Of a stretch of 64,000 nucleotides of DNA, positions 44,102 through 53,145 are shown piece by piece. The stretch covers positions 1 through 64,000 of the forward strand of contig MHZT01000024.1 of the NCBI GenBank assembly GCA_001828855.1, given 5' to 3'. The DNA comes from Rhodobacterales bacterium RIFCSPHIGHO2_02_FULL_62_130 (GTDB lineage: Bacteria; Pseudomonadota; Alphaproteobacteria; Rhodobacterales; Rhodobacteraceae). The notes under the pieces were generated by a model. That model was not told where the DNA came from. It did not search any database and saw nothing but the letters and a program-made list of their open reading frames with translations. Numbering within the stretch: the first letter of the stretch is position 1; every line of letters starts with the position of its first letter. A program made the position numbers and the translations under genes.

Positions 44102-44270
44102 ATGAAAGTCTTCCTGATCGACCCGGGCCTAAAGTCCGCGCGTCGAAATGTGATCTGTTGGTCAGTTCAGGTTGTCCGGCGGATCGGCGGCCGGAAGAGC
44201 CACCCGAGGATTGCACCCAGGTCCATGTTGCTTGCGTTGGCCGATACGCGAAAATGACACGAATGCCAAG

Positions 44271-45113
44271 TCACGCTGCAATTTCGCCCGCGAGTACTGC
44301 CTTTCCATGCACGGCAAGCGTCGCAGCAAACTTCGGGCAACCGAACAGCCTCACGGCGTCTAGGACTCTCTCATTGTAGGCTGTCTGGCCAATCACCCGG
44401 AGAAGGTCTGCTTCGTGGAACCCCCTGTTCGTACTAGGCGCTAGTGCGATCAAGCGATGGAGTTCAATTTCCACCGAGCCAAGAACACTCTTAGGTCTTG
44501 TGGAAGCCATTGGCCTGGCTTTTGAACTTGCCGACGCCCGCCACTTCCGCATAAAGCCCAGCAGATATCCTGCCGGCACCTGCTCGTGGCCTCTCGCCCT
44601 GTTGAATGCGCGAAACGCGTCCCAGATGACCTGCGTATCGACATTCCAACACGGCAGGGCGGTCTTGGCCGCTTTGATCATCTCAGCCCAAGGCGTGCGG
44701 TGGACGTTTGACGCAGTCGCAATCTCGATTTTCCCAGCGAACATCATTTTGTTCTTAGAATCTCTAGATAGTGATGTGTCATCTGTGGCTGACACGAGAT
44801 TTGGCTCAGTTTCAGGGTTATCCACAGAGCCAAAGCGGAAGACCCAAGGCGCGAACTTGCCATACGGCTTCCAGCGAATGAGTCCCAGGGCCGATGCCGC
44901 CAATTCAGCCAGCAGTCGGGTCAGGTGCTGGCGAGACACGCCCATCTTGTCCGCAAGACTGCCGAGCGTGAATGCCGCGGTGCCGCGCTCGAGGCCATTG
45001 TAGCCGTCCTTCCAGGCGATGCCGTCCAGGATGATGGTGGCCAGCTTATGGGCCGAGACCGACAAGGGCGTTTCGGTGATGCGGCGCAGGATGGCGCCGG
45101 TTGTCAGTTCCAT
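44271..45113 (-). CDS. Helix-turn-helix protein of unknown function
   Basis: 280 residues from the ATG at 45111-45113 (GAGAGGA upstream; an in-frame ATG 18 bases earlier is an alternative). Residues about 45-75 form a likely winged helix (FTLGSLADKMGVSRQHLTRLLAELAASALGLI). The rest has no domain I recognise, although WNVDTQVIWDAFRAFNRARG and the layout recall plasmid replication or loader-type proteins. It stands alone at the edge between the arsenic island and the conjugation cluster. No replication function is claimed. Confidence 0.7.
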   Translation of the reverse strand: MELTTGAILRRITETPLSVSAHKLATIILDGIAWKDGYNGLERGTAAFTLGSLADKMGVSRQHLTRLLAELAASALGLIRWKPYGKFAPWVFRFGSVDNPETEPNLVSATDDTSLSRDSKNKMMFAGKIEIATASNVHRTPWAEMIKAAKTALPCWNVDTQVIWDAFRAFNRARGHEQVPAGYLLGFMRKWRASASSKARPMASTRPKSVLGSVEIELHRLIALAPSTNRGFHEADLLRVIGQTAYNERVLDAVRLFGCPKFAATLAVHGKAVLAGEIAA

Positions 45114-45120
45114 GTGCAGT

Positions 45121-45139
45121 CGTCCTCTCATTCAGGACG
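45121..45139. promoter_or_regulatory. Inverted repeat before the HTH gene
   Basis: CGTCCT and AGGACG with a 7-nt spacer, 8 bases upstream of the HTH gene start and covering its ribosome site. It could be an autoregulatory operator or a translation-blocking hairpin. The remaining gap to 45320 shows nothing else clear. Confidence 0.35.
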
Positions 45140-45320
45140 CCGGACCAACGGGCAACAAAAAATGGTGTCCAGCAAGCATGTTGCCGGTTGAACGGATCCG
45201 ATGCTCGCGCTAGATTCCCACTGCTACGAGGAAATCAGTGCGGCGTCGGACCTATGGTCTGGCGTCGTTTTTCTTTCTGGGGTTGCGTTCTTCCTGATCA
45301 GTTCAAGCGTCGTCAGATGA

Positions 45321-45962
45321 TCAGTAATGTACCTCTTCATGGCCATAGGTGCCCTCGGCATCGCGCCACTCCACGAAGACCGAGCGGTGCCGGATACTGC
45401 GGCAATCCGCTGTGAGGTCGAGATCAGAGGCTTCAGGGACAGCTGAAGGCGTGCTGCCCCGACGCCTGTATCCACCTTGCTCGCCGTAACTGCCTTCATG
45501 GATGGTCCACCAGCGGTTGCAGGCCCCTCCATCGTCATCGGCATGCTGTATGTAGTGGATCTCGAACACCCTGATCGAGCGTACGAAGTCGAAGGCTGGA
45601 TCGGAGATGTCGATATCGGCCTGATCCGCGACGGGCAGCAGGACTGCCGAGGCCCATGGCGGAGCGACCTGAAGTAACGGCTGTCTGGAAGGAGTACCGA
45701 CCTCGAACAGCCGTTCCATCGCCGTAGGCGCACGGAAACTCGCCCGCATCGGGCAGTTCCATATCTGCAGCGGCGGTTCGATCGGCCAGGGGGTGATACG
45801 ACGGATGAACACCGCGCGGGCCTGCGCGCATTCGGTCGAAGATGGCCAGCCGCCCGCAAGGCAAAGCAGGATCGCACAATCGACGGGATAAGCCACGGCT
45901 GGACTAGCAAGTGAGATCAGAGCGGATGTTGCGAATCCGACGGCGAGGTTGCGGAGGGGCAT
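45321..45962 (-). CDS. Exported protein, possibly TrbM-like
   Basis: 213 residues with signal peptide (MPLRNLAVGFATSALISLASPAVAYPV) and AAGGAG 8 bases before the ATG. The first mature part, VDCAILLCLAGGWPSSTECAQAR followed by WNCPM, has the cysteine spacing of TrbM/KikA-like conjugation proteins; the C-terminal half is unrecognised. Its position next to the virB cluster supports a conjugation role, but the family call is tentative. Confidence 0.6.
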   Translation of the reverse strand: MPLRNLAVGFATSALISLASPAVAYPVDCAILLCLAGGWPSSTECAQARAVFIRRITPWPIEPPLQIWNCPMRASFRAPTAMERLFEVGTPSRQPLLQVAPPWASAVLLPVADQADIDISDPAFDFVRSIRVFEIHYIQHADDDGGACNRWWTIHEGSYGEQGGYRRRGSTPSAVPEASDLDLTADCRSIRHRSVFVEWRDAEGTYGHEEVHY

Positions 45963-46016
45963 GAGGAAGACTCCTTGAGGAGGGGAGGGGGCGTTCGCGG
46001 CGTCAGGTTCGCGACT

Positions 46017-46319
46017 TCAGTCGGCTGGGTCAGGGCCAAGCATCTGATAGTCAGCGAGGGCGCGATTGACCTCCGCCGTCACCTCGGCGCGGGCGGATTC
46101 GAGGCAATGGAGATAGATCTGCGCCTCGTCGAAGTACGCGACGTATTCCGCACGAATTTCAGAGGCATAGGTCGTGCGGGTTGCACCGTCATTGACTTGG
46201 GCAGGGACGAGTGGCGGCAGACAATCGAGCGCCGTTGCGGCCCGGGTTAAAGAGCCGCAACAGAGCAGGGCGCAGCAGATCAAACCCGCCATGGGCAGGT
46301 TCGGGGAAGGGTCAGGCAT
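46017..46319 (-). CDS. Small exported protein of unknown function
   Basis: 100 residues; GAGGA precedes the ATG. A hydrophobic segment AGLICCALLCCGSLTRA suggests a signal peptide or a lipobox (LLCC). The mature part has two cysteines (about 33 and 72) and an acidic C-terminus. It is 54 bp upstream of the TrbM-like gene on the same strand, and the two likely form a unit divergent from virB. No family recognised. Confidence 0.55.
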   Translation of the reverse strand: MPDPSPNLPMAGLICCALLCCGSLTRAATALDCLPPLVPAQVNDGATRTTYASEIRAEYVAYFDEAQIYLHCLESARAEVTAEVNRALADYQMLGPDPAD

Positions 46320-46368
46320 GGTGAGTCCTCGCCATCTATGATGGTGAATAAATGCCTAAACACCACTA

Positions 46369-46397
46369 TTGACGCAACCGGATTCTATCGCTAGTTG
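46369..46397 (+). promoter_or_regulatory. Candidate sigma-70 promoter of the virB operon
   Basis: TTGACG (46369-46374) and TAGTTG (46392-46397) with a 17-bp spacer lie in the 169-bp divergent gap, about 90 bases before the first gene of the virB unit. Confidence 0.5.
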
Positions 46398-46488
46398 TGC
46401 GCCCCAAGTTGCGCGGTGACAGGTTTCTCAGCGGCGTGACATGCACTATGTTGGCGCCGAGCGATCAAGCTTCGGAGCGTGCTGAGCC

Positions 46489-46809
46489 ATGAGGAACTTA
46501 TACCCGGTGATTTTTCAGACCGGACTGAAGGAGGCCCGGAACGAAGGCGGCATCGTCGAAGCCCATAGCCTTGAGGACGCGAAGAAGGTTGGAAACACCT
46601 GGACGGGCGATTGGCGCATCTATCTGCGCATCGGCGACCAGGCAGCACTTCTCGTTGTCCAGCGCACGCTCCAACCCAGAGAGTTCAAGACCATTGCCGG
46701 TCTGATCTCCTTCGGGGTCGAGTTGGGTCTGACCACGGTGCCTGTGCCTTTGAAGAAGGGTGAGAAGGCGACCTGGACGCATGGAACGGAGGCAGATCCT
46801 CAGAGCTAG
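46489..46809 (+). CDS. Hypothetical protein, first gene of the virB unit
   Basis: 106 residues, soluble, without signal peptide or membrane segments. It reads [31 protein letters not shown] early and has alternating hydrophobic strands. It overlaps the virB1-like gene by 29 bp, so it is probably coupled to it. I do not recognise the family. Confidence 0.6.
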   Translation: MRNLYPVIFQTGLKEARNEGGIVEAHSLEDAKKVGNTWTGDWRIYLRIGDQAALLVVQRTLQPREFKTIAGLISFGVELGLTTVPVPLKKGEKATWTHGTEADPQS

Positions 46810-47485
46810 CCTGGCCCTTTGCGGTGGCCTGACCCTTACGGGTCTCGGCCTTTCGCAAGGTGCCGCGAAGGTCATCGACCTCGGGGTCGGCGGGAGCGAT
46901 CTGCGTGTCCAGTCCGGGGTCCTCGACTTCGGCAAACCCATCCCCGCGCGGCAGGTGCGTGAGGAACTCGAGACGGAGGCTGATCCGTCCCAAGATCCCA
47001 ATGCCACGGTGTGGCGTGCCTCCTACAGAAGCGAAAGGTCCGGGCGTGGCCCCACGGGGCGTGCCGCCATCGAGGAATTGGTGCTGGATGTTGGCGACGA
47101 CTACCTGCGCCATCCCGGGCTAAAAGAGGCCGGGCTCTCTGGTACTGAATGGCTGGCCCTCTTCCGCGCCAATATCGCGGTGGAATCAGGCTTCAATCCA
47201 GATGCCCGCTCGCCGGTGGGGGCCATCGGCCTTGGCCAGTTGATGCCGGACACGGCAGCAGTGCTGGGCGTCGATCCCCATGATCCCGAAGAAAACCTGC
47301 GTGGCTCCGCGCGGTATCTCCTGGCCCAACTTGAAGATTTTGGCGCGCCCGATCTGGCGCTTGCCGCCTACAACGCCGGGCCCGAAGCAGTCCGGGAGTA
47401 TGGCGGCATTCCCCCCTATGCCGAGACCGAGGGCCATGTGGCCAAGGTGCTGCGGCTGACCACAATCCCCCTTGCATTGGAGTAA
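46781..47485 (+). CDS. virB1: VirB1-like lytic transglycosylase
   Basis: 234 residues from the ATG at 46781, chosen since it starts a signal sequence ([21 protein letters not shown]). The SLT domain covers about 120-225 with the catalytic glutamate in [11 protein letters not shown] and motifs GLGQLMP and ALAAYNAGP. It opens the peptidoglycan for the secretion channel. Its SLT domain is closely similar to that in the chimeric gene at 50746. Confidence 0.87.
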   Translation: MERRQILRASLALCGGLTLTGLGLSQGAAKVIDLGVGGSDLRVQSGVLDFGKPIPARQVREELETEADPSQDPNATVWRASYRSERSGRGPTGRAAIEELVLDVGDDYLRHPGLKEAGLSGTEWLALFRANIAVESGFNPDARSPVGAIGLGQLMPDTAAVLGVDPHDPEENLRGSARYLLAQLEDFGAPDLALAAYNAGPEAVREYGGIPPYAETEGHVAKVLRLTTIPLALE

Positions 47486-47489
47486 CCTG

Positions 47490-47804
47490 ATGGTTCGATT
47501 TTTCACGGGCGCGCGCCTGCCGCGCCTTTCGCTGCACACCCTGCTTCTGGCCCTGCCATTCTTTGCTGTGCTGGCAGAACCGGCCCTCGCGCAGAACCTC
47601 GATCCGCTGGAAAATATGTTGCAGGTCGTGGTCGATGGGTTGACCGGCCCGATCGGTCGACTAATCGCGATCCTTGCCGTGGTGGCCGCAGGCTACATGA
47701 TGTTCACTGGGCGCCTCAACTGGCCGCTGTTCCTCGCGATCTTCTTCGGCGTCGTGCTGGTCTTCTCGGCCGCGACGATCATCGACGGCTTCGCCGCCCC
47801 CTGA
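47490..47804 (+). CDS. virB2: VirB2-like conjugative pilin
   Basis: 104 residues from the ATG at 47490 (GGAG upstream; overlaps the virB1 tail region by few bases only). A long leader ends near LAEPALAQ, followed by two hydrophobic helices (VDGLTGPIGRLIAILAVVAAGYMMF and LFLAIFFGVVLVFSAATII), the TrbC/VirB2 pilin pattern. A hairpin follows the gene. Confidence 0.88.
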   Translation: MVRFFTGARLPRLSLHTLLLALPFFAVLAEPALAQNLDPLENMLQVVVDGLTGPIGRLIAILAVVAAGYMMFTGRLNWPLFLAIFFGVVLVFSAATIIDGFAAP

Positions 47805-47823
47805 GTCAGATGGCGGTGGGGCA

Positions 47824-47842
47824 GGGGGCTCGTGAAGCCCCC
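47824..47842 (+). terminator. Hairpin between virB2 and virB3
   Basis: GGGGGCT and AGCCCCC form a 7-bp stem with a CGTGA loop in the 67-bp gap. There is no T run, so it more likely stabilises the pilin message or lowers read-through than ends transcription. Confidence 0.45.
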
Positions 47843-47871
47843 GCCCGTCGGCTCGATCCGGATCATTCCTC

Positions 47872-48147
47872 ATGCATGACGCGCCTCTATTCCTCGGCCT
47901 CACCCGGCCGCCGAAGATCTTCGGCCTGCCGATCGGGTATTTCGTGAGCCTGATGCTCGGCTCGGTCATCCCTTTCGTCGGGGCGAACGATTGGCGTTTC
48001 CTCCTGATCGGGATCTTGGGCTATCCGGTGCTGTGGTTTGTGGCGGACCGCAATCCGAACCTCTTCGAGACGGCAGCGGTGGTCTTTTCCCGCACCCCGC
48101 GCACGCGGGGAAAATCAGCCTTTGGCGGGGATCGCCATGTCAGCTGA
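47872..48147 (+). CDS. virB3: VirB3-like type IV secretion protein
   Basis: 91 residues with a short N-terminal part (PLFLGLTRPPKIFGLP) and two membrane segments, the standard VirB3 form. The 3' end overlaps the virB4 start by 11 bp. It is an inner-membrane component needed for pilus assembly with VirB4. Confidence 0.88.
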   Translation: MHDAPLFLGLTRPPKIFGLPIGYFVSLMLGSVIPFVGANDWRFLLIGILGYPVLWFVADRNPNLFETAAVVFSRTPRTRGKSAFGGDRHVS

Positions 48148-50518
48148 CCTGAAGTCCCTGTTCCCGACCACTCCGGCGCTGAAATCCGTCCTCCGCCCCG
48201 AGGATCTTCGGGCGGAGACTCTGGCGCGCCATCTGCCCTGGCTTTCCGCACCTGCGGACGATCTGATCCTGACTCGGCAGGGCGACCTGATCGCCTCTGC
48301 TGTGGTCGAGGGGCAGGACAGTTTCACGACGGAAGAGGGCGAGTTGTCGCTGGCCACCGCCTCACTGGCCCGGCTGATCGGGCAGTTGGGGGCGGGCTAT
48401 GGCTATCACATCTCGAAACTGACGCTTCCAGACGCCCCGGCGCTGAAACCTTTCGATGAGGAAGGTGGTGGAGATGGCTTTGCCGCTGCGGTCGACACGC
48501 GCTGGCAGAGCCATCTGCGGAGCCGGAACCTCAAACGCCGGGTGCTGGTCCTCTCACTGATCCTGCGCCCCACGGCGATGAAACGCATGCCCCTGATCGG
48601 CAGCTTGTTCAAAGTGGCCTTCACCGATGACATGAGCGCCCGGGCCGAGCGGCTGAATGAGGCCATGGGGCTTCTCGCCGGTGTTTGCCAGGGCCTTGGG
48701 TTTCGGCGGCTCACCATCTCGTCAGGAGAATGGCTGGGGCTTCTTGGCGGGCTGATTGGCCAACCGGTGGCGATGATCCTTCCGATGATGGGGCAGTTCC
48801 TTGCGGTGTCGGCCGCGGGGTTGCAGGCGACCTTTGCCGGGAAAAGAGTCGAACTCGAGACCGGGGCTGGCACGCGGCGCTTCGGCACGATCTTCGGGGT
48901 CAAATCCTATCCGGCGCGGACCTGGGCGCGGATGCTGGATGCGCTGGAACTTCCCTACGACATTACCATCACCAACAGCTTTACCCCGGCGCGGAACAAC
49001 GAGATCGAGGAGCGCATCAAGCGCACCGCACGGCAGATGCGGGCTTCGGAAGACGCCGCAGAAACCTTGCGGCAGGAACTCTATGAGGCAGCCGACAATG
49101 TCACCTCAGGTCGTCAGGTCTTCGGCAAGCATCACCTGACCGTCATGGTCACGGCCGAGACCCCGGAAAAGCTGGAGGAAGCCGCCTCCGAGGTCTGGCG
49201 GGCAGGGCAGGATTGCGGGGCCACTCTTGTACGCGAGAGCTTTGCCGCCCGCGCCGCCTGGTTCGCGCAAGCGCCCGGCAACTGGGCCTATCGGCCACGC
49301 ACGGCGCTGATCTCGGCAGAGAACTTCGCTCATCTGGCGGCGCTGCACCGCGTCGCCGAGGGCCGTCCGAAGGCGCAATCGCCTTGGGGCGAAACGATCA
49401 CCGGTTTGCCGACGGTGACCTCGAGTCTCTACCGCTTCAATTTCCACGACAAGGGCGCGCGCGGGGCGGAGCCGAGCGCGGGTCACACCCTTGTTCTGGG
49501 CCGCACCGGGTCGGGCAAGACCCTCGGCACCGCCTTCCTGATGGCTCAGGCGCGGCGGGTAAATGCCCGCATCCTCGTCATCGACAAGGACCGGGGCCTT
49601 GAAATGGCGGTGCGCGCCCTGGGCGGCAGCTATTCTGCAATCCGCATCGGCGAAGCCACAGGGCTGAACCCGTTCCAGACCGAGGTCGATGAACGGGGCG
49701 CGGCCTGGCTCACCGATTGGCTGGGCGACATTCTCGCCAGCACGCGCGGCTTCGAGACCGCGCAGACGGTCAGCCTCAATGCCGCCGTGCGCCAGATCGT
49801 GGCGGCCGATCCGCGTCTGCGCACCTTCGACGGGCTCGGCACGCTTGTCGCTTCGACTGATGACGAGGGCGATCTGGTGTCCCGCGTCCGCGAATGGGGG
49901 CAGGGGGGACGCTATGGTTGGCTTTTCGGATCGGGTGCTGCTTCCGCGATCAGCCTCGGCGAGGAAGTGGTCGGCATCGATATGTCAGAGATCCTCGATC
50001 TCGGCACGGAACGCTCGGCGCTTCTGGCCTATCTCTTCCGCCGCATCGAACGGGTGATCGAGGATCGCCGTCCGACCCTCATCGTGATCGATGAGGCCTG
50101 GAAGATGCTCGACGATCCGATTTTTGAGAAGCGCCTGCACGACTGGCTCGTCACCATGCGAAAGAAAAACGCCGCAGTGATGATGCTGACCCAGACGCCG
50201 ACGCACCTCACGCAGAGCAAAGTTGGCCAGATCATCGCGGAAAGCGTGGTGACGCAGCTCCTTTATCCGAACCCGCGGGCCAACCCCGAAGATTACCGGA
50301 TCCTGCGCCTGAACGAGAAGGAAGCCGAGTTCCTTTGCACGCCGACGGGAGGCCTGCGCCTCGCCTTGTTACGGTCGGCCGGAGATTCCGTGTTCGTCAA
50401 CATGGACCTCTCTGCCCTTGGCTCGCACCTCGCGGTGCTCGGCGGTGGGCGGACCGGCGAAGAGCGCGCGCCCTACGGTTGGCGCGATATCCCTGATTTC
50501 TGGAAGGACATGCAATGA
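48137..50518 (+). CDS. virB4: VirB4 conjugation ATPase
   Basis: 793 residues from the ATG at 48137. The N-terminal CagE/VirB4 domain is followed by the ATPase domain, with Walker A GRTGSGKT near residue 455 and Walker B TLIVIDEAWKML near 645. It powers pilus assembly and substrate transport at the inner membrane. Its stop overlaps the following lipoprotein start (ATGA). Confidence 0.95.
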   Translation: MSADLKSLFPTTPALKSVLRPEDLRAETLARHLPWLSAPADDLILTRQGDLIASAVVEGQDSFTTEEGELSLATASLARLIGQLGAGYGYHISKLTLPDAPALKPFDEEGGGDGFAAAVDTRWQSHLRSRNLKRRVLVLSLILRPTAMKRMPLIGSLFKVAFTDDMSARAERLNEAMGLLAGVCQGLGFRRLTISSGEWLGLLGGLIGQPVAMILPMMGQFLAVSAAGLQATFAGKRVELETGAGTRRFGTIFGVKSYPARTWARMLDALELPYDITITNSFTPARNNEIEERIKRTARQMRASEDAAETLRQELYEAADNVTSGRQVFGKHHLTVMVTAETPEKLEEAASEVWRAGQDCGATLVRESFAARAAWFAQAPGNWAYRPRTALISAENFAHLAALHRVAEGRPKAQSPWGETITGLPTVTSSLYRFNFHDKGARGAEPSAGHTLVLGRTGSGKTLGTAFLMAQARRVNARILVIDKDRGLEMAVRALGGSYSAIRIGEATGLNPFQTEVDERGAAWLTDWLGDILASTRGFETAQTVSLNAAVRQIVAADPRLRTFDGLGTLVASTDDEGDLVSRVREWGQGGRYGWLFGSGAASAISLGEEVVGIDMSEILDLGTERSALLAYLFRRIERVIEDRRPTLIVIDEAWKMLDDPIFEKRLHDWLVTMRKKNAAVMMLTQTPTHLTQSKVGQIIAESVVTQLLYPNPRANPEDYRILRLNEKEAEFLCTPTGGLRLALLRSAGDSVFVNMDLSALGSHLAVLGGGRTGEERAPYGWRDIPDFWKDMQ

Positions 50519-50739
50519 ACCCCCGCACACTGACGATCGGGCCTCTTGCCCGCCCGCTTCGTTTCCTTCTTGTCCTCACGGCGCTGTCGGCCTGCGATGG
50601 TGTGGAGACGGGTGCCGTCTCGCCCTGTCACGGTCAATTCCGCGCCGAGGGCAAATACTTCGCAGCCCGCACCCAAACCGATGGCAACCGGGTCGTTGTC
50701 AGCACAATGAATGCCCCCACTGCAGTGTGCGGGAACTGA
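50515..50739 (+). CDS. Small lipoprotein, VirB7-like by position
   Basis: 74 residues. A hydrophobic segment (LRFLLVLTALSAC) ends in the lipobox LSAC near residue 27. The mature peptide of ~48 residues has two more cysteines (SPCHG and AVCGN). VirB7 proteins are small lipoproteins that bind VirB9, often by disulfide; the size and place suit that role, though the order is not the canonical one. Confidence 0.65.
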   Translation: MNPRTLTIGPLARPLRFLLVLTALSACDGVETGAVSPCHGQFRAEGKYFAARTQTDGNRVVVSTMNAPTAVCGN

Positions 50740-50745
50740 AGCTTC

Positions 50746-51852
50746 ATGCGCTCCGCCCTTCTTCTCGGGTTTGCCGCAGCGACGGCGCTGCCACTGATCG
50801 CACTTGCCCAGGGTGTGCCGATCATCGATGGCACCGGGCTCTCGAACCTGGTCTCGCGCCTGGCCGAGCAGGCACAGGATGCCTTGAAGCAGGAAGAGAA
50901 GCTCGGGCAGCAGACCCGTCTGAACGAAATCGAGGGCGAACAGCTCGCGGCTTATCAGCGTTTTTTGGCGGATACGACCGGCACGACTGATCTGAGTGGA
51001 TTCGAAACGGGCAGCGCTGCGTTTCCGCCTGCGGACGAGGTCTATCCTGCGACTGAGACGAGCACCGAAAGCCAGCGGCTTTTCGGTGAGGGCGAGACGG
51101 TGGAGGCGATGATCATTGCCACGGCCCATCGCTACGAGACCCATCCCGGTGTGGTGAAGGTCGGCCTCACGCCCACGACTTGGCGGATCCTCTTTCAGTC
51201 TCTGGTGAAACAGGAAAGCGCCTTCAACAATGCCGCGATCAGCCCGGTCGGCGCCCTTGGTTTTTGCCAGCTGATGCCGGGCACGGCGGCAGACCTCGGT
51301 GTTGATCCAAGCGATCCCATGCAGAACCTCGATGGCGGCGCGCGCTATCTCGCAACCCAGCTCAACGCCTTCGGCCGGATCGATTTTGCGCTCGCGGCCT
51401 ATAACGCCGGGCCGGGCAACGTCCAGAAATACGGTGGCATCCCGCCCTTCGAGGAAACCCAAAACTACGTGCGCCGGATATCGGGCTTCTACGATGCGTA
51501 CCTTTCGGAAATCACCGGCGCCGATGTGACCGGCACGCTGGCAGGCGTCGAAGGTGCCAGTGCCGAATGGGGCAACATGTCCTCGGCCTTCATCGGCTAT
51601 TCGGGCCAGCAGTCCGGGCAGATCGAGGCCGCGATGGCGCGGATCAAGGGGTTTCTGGAAGTGGCCAAGCCCCAGACCCCGAAACAGGCGGTCGATCAGA
51701 ACACCTACATGATCGCCGAGCGTGCCCGGCTGATGGCGCTGACGCTGCGGCTTCGGGCCGGGGCCGTCAAGGTCGAGGCGGCGCATGGCCTCTCTGACGC
51801 AGCTCAAGCCCTGCAATATTCGACATTTTGGGAGTATTCCGATGGTCAATAA
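50746..51852 (+). CDS. VirB5 / lytic transglycosylase chimera
   Basis: 368 residues. After the signal peptide the sequence [12 protein letters not shown] matches the mature start of the VirB5 protein encoded next ([12 protein letters not shown]). The middle (about 150-235) is an SLT domain with catalytic E in [17 protein letters not shown] and ALAAYNAGP. The C-terminus (about 290-368) again resembles VirB5: [17 protein letters not shown] and the final FWEYS compare with [17 protein letters not shown] and FFDYS. It looks like a VirB5 in which the middle has been replaced by a VirB1-type enzyme. Confidence 0.8.
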   Translation: MRSALLLGFAAATALPLIALAQGVPIIDGTGLSNLVSRLAEQAQDALKQEEKLGQQTRLNEIEGEQLAAYQRFLADTTGTTDLSGFETGSAAFPPADEVYPATETSTESQRLFGEGETVEAMIIATAHRYETHPGVVKVGLTPTTWRILFQSLVKQESAFNNAAISPVGALGFCQLMPGTAADLGVDPSDPMQNLDGGARYLATQLNAFGRIDFALAAYNAGPGNVQKYGGIPPFEETQNYVRRISGFYDAYLSEITGADVTGTLAGVEGASAEWGNMSSAFIGYSGQQSGQIEAAMARIKGFLEVAKPQTPKQAVDQNTYMIAERARLMALTLRLRAGAVKVEAAHGLSDAAQALQYSTFWEYSDGQ

Positions 51853-52639
51853 ACGGATGGCGCCCGCCGCCGCGCTCTGCCTTTGCCTTCTTGGATCGGT
51901 GACCCATGCGCAGGGTGTGCCGGTCATCGACGGCACCAACCTCGCCAAAAACATCCAGCAGCTGAAGGCGGCGCTGCGCGATGCGGAAAACCAGATCGCG
52001 CAGATCGAAGAGCTGAAAAAGCAGGTCGAGAACGGCCTTGAACAAATCACCAATCTGGAAGGCATCCTGGGCTCGATTTCCGGCCTCAACGAGATCGCCA
52101 GCCTTTACAACTCGGCCCAGGATCTGCGCTCGCGGGCGGCAAAGATCACCGATTTGTCCAGTTTCACCGACGCCATCGCCATTGGAGATTTCGCCAGCCT
52201 GAGGAACAGCCTGCTCGATGGACAGGTCACCATGGGCGACAAGATGGCGGCCGAGTACATGGAAGACACCCTCGCCAGTGCGGGCCTCTCGTCGGAGGTG
52301 CTGGCTGGGCTGTCTTCGTCGGAAAACCCGCAGGACAAGCGGATTGCCGAGACGGCGGCGGCAAGTGCCACGGCTATGGGCGTGGCGCAGCTGTCCTATG
52401 AAGAGGCGGCGCAAAGCCTCGAGCGGATCGACGGGCTGGTGGCCGAGATCGCCCAGCAGGACACGCTGAAGGAAAGCATCGACCTCAACACCCGCATGGC
52501 AGCCGAAACCAATTTCATGCTGGGCCAGATGTGGCGGCTTAATGCGGCGAGCGGCCTTGCCAGCGGCCAGACAGGCGTGAACTGGGCGGCCGAACAGGCC
52601 AAGGAAAAGAGCTTCTTCGACTATTCGGGGGCAAACTGA
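51842..52639 (+). CDS. virB5: VirB5-like pilus-tip protein
   Basis: 265 residues from the ATG at 51842 (GGGAG upstream, inside the 3' end of the chimera gene). Signal peptide ending in THA, then [19 protein letters not shown] and a long coiled-coil region (about 40-75), as in TrbJ/VirB5 proteins. VirB5 sits at the pilus tip and helps in recipient contact. The stop overlaps the next start. Confidence 0.88.
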   Translation: MVNKRMAPAAALCLCLLGSVTHAQGVPVIDGTNLAKNIQQLKAALRDAENQIAQIEELKKQVENGLEQITNLEGILGSISGLNEIASLYNSAQDLRSRAAKITDLSSFTDAIAIGDFASLRNSLLDGQVTMGDKMAAEYMEDTLASAGLSSEVLAGLSSSENPQDKRIAETAAASATAMGVAQLSYEEAAQSLERIDGLVAEIAQQDTLKESIDLNTRMAAETNFMLGQMWRLNAASGLASGQTGVNWAAEQAKEKSFFDYSGAN

Positions 52640-53142
52640 TGCGGAGGGACGTTCTTCTGGCGGCCGTAGCCGCCGTCACCTTTTCCCTGACGGGGTTCGT
52701 TGGAGCGGAGGATCTTTCAACCGTCAGCGATGTTGATCTGCTCAAGCAGACCCGGGAAGCCGTCGGGGTGCAGGATGCCGATCTTGCTTTGGAACTCCTG
52801 ACCGAGATGCAGCGGCGCGGGACGGGGATTTTCACAGGAGCCGAGAAGGTGGCCTGTGAGGAATCCATCGATTTACCTGCCGGGATCACCGATTGGCGGT
52901 TCAAAGGCGCCGCAAGGCAGGCTTACATCACTTCGGCCAAGAAACGGCAGCTTGCCAATGAGACCTGCGGCTGCCTCTTCACGGATTATCCGTTCGAGGC
53001 CTTCACCACCGAGGTCTTGGGCAAATCTGTAGCTGATCTGACCGACGCTGATCGCGCGGCGCTCGAAGTCTACCTCGCTGCGGAGCAGCGCGATGTCGAA
53101 GGCCGCTACCGCGCCCTTGAGAAATCCTGTCGGACAAATTGA
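52639..53142 (+). CDS. Exported protein of unknown function in the virB unit
   Basis: 167 residues with signal peptide (LLAAVAAVTFSLTGFVGA). Four cysteines in the mature part, including ETCGCLF, may form disulfides. The rest is helical and charged. Its overlap with virB5 (ATGA) and 3-bp gap to virB6 show it belongs to the operon. It could fill the role of an entry-exclusion protein or pilus cofactor, but I do not recognise it. Confidence 0.7.
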   Translation: MRRDVLLAAVAAVTFSLTGFVGAEDLSTVSDVDLLKQTREAVGVQDADLALELLTEMQRRGTGIFTGAEKVACEESIDLPAGITDWRFKGAARQAYITSAKKRQLANETCGCLFTDYPFEAFTTEVLGKSVADLTDADRAALEVYLAAEQRDVEGRYRALEKSCRTN

Positions 53143-53145
53143 TCC

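Noticed and set aside
44271-45113. Plasmid replication initiator
   Set aside because: The protein has a HTH and a layout that recalls replication proteins, but there are no iterons, no partition genes and no family motif I can name, so it is left as unknown.
46017-46319. Entry-exclusion or VirB7 protein
   Set aside because: It is small and exported next to virB, but its strand is opposite to the virB unit and no motif supports either role; kept as unknown.
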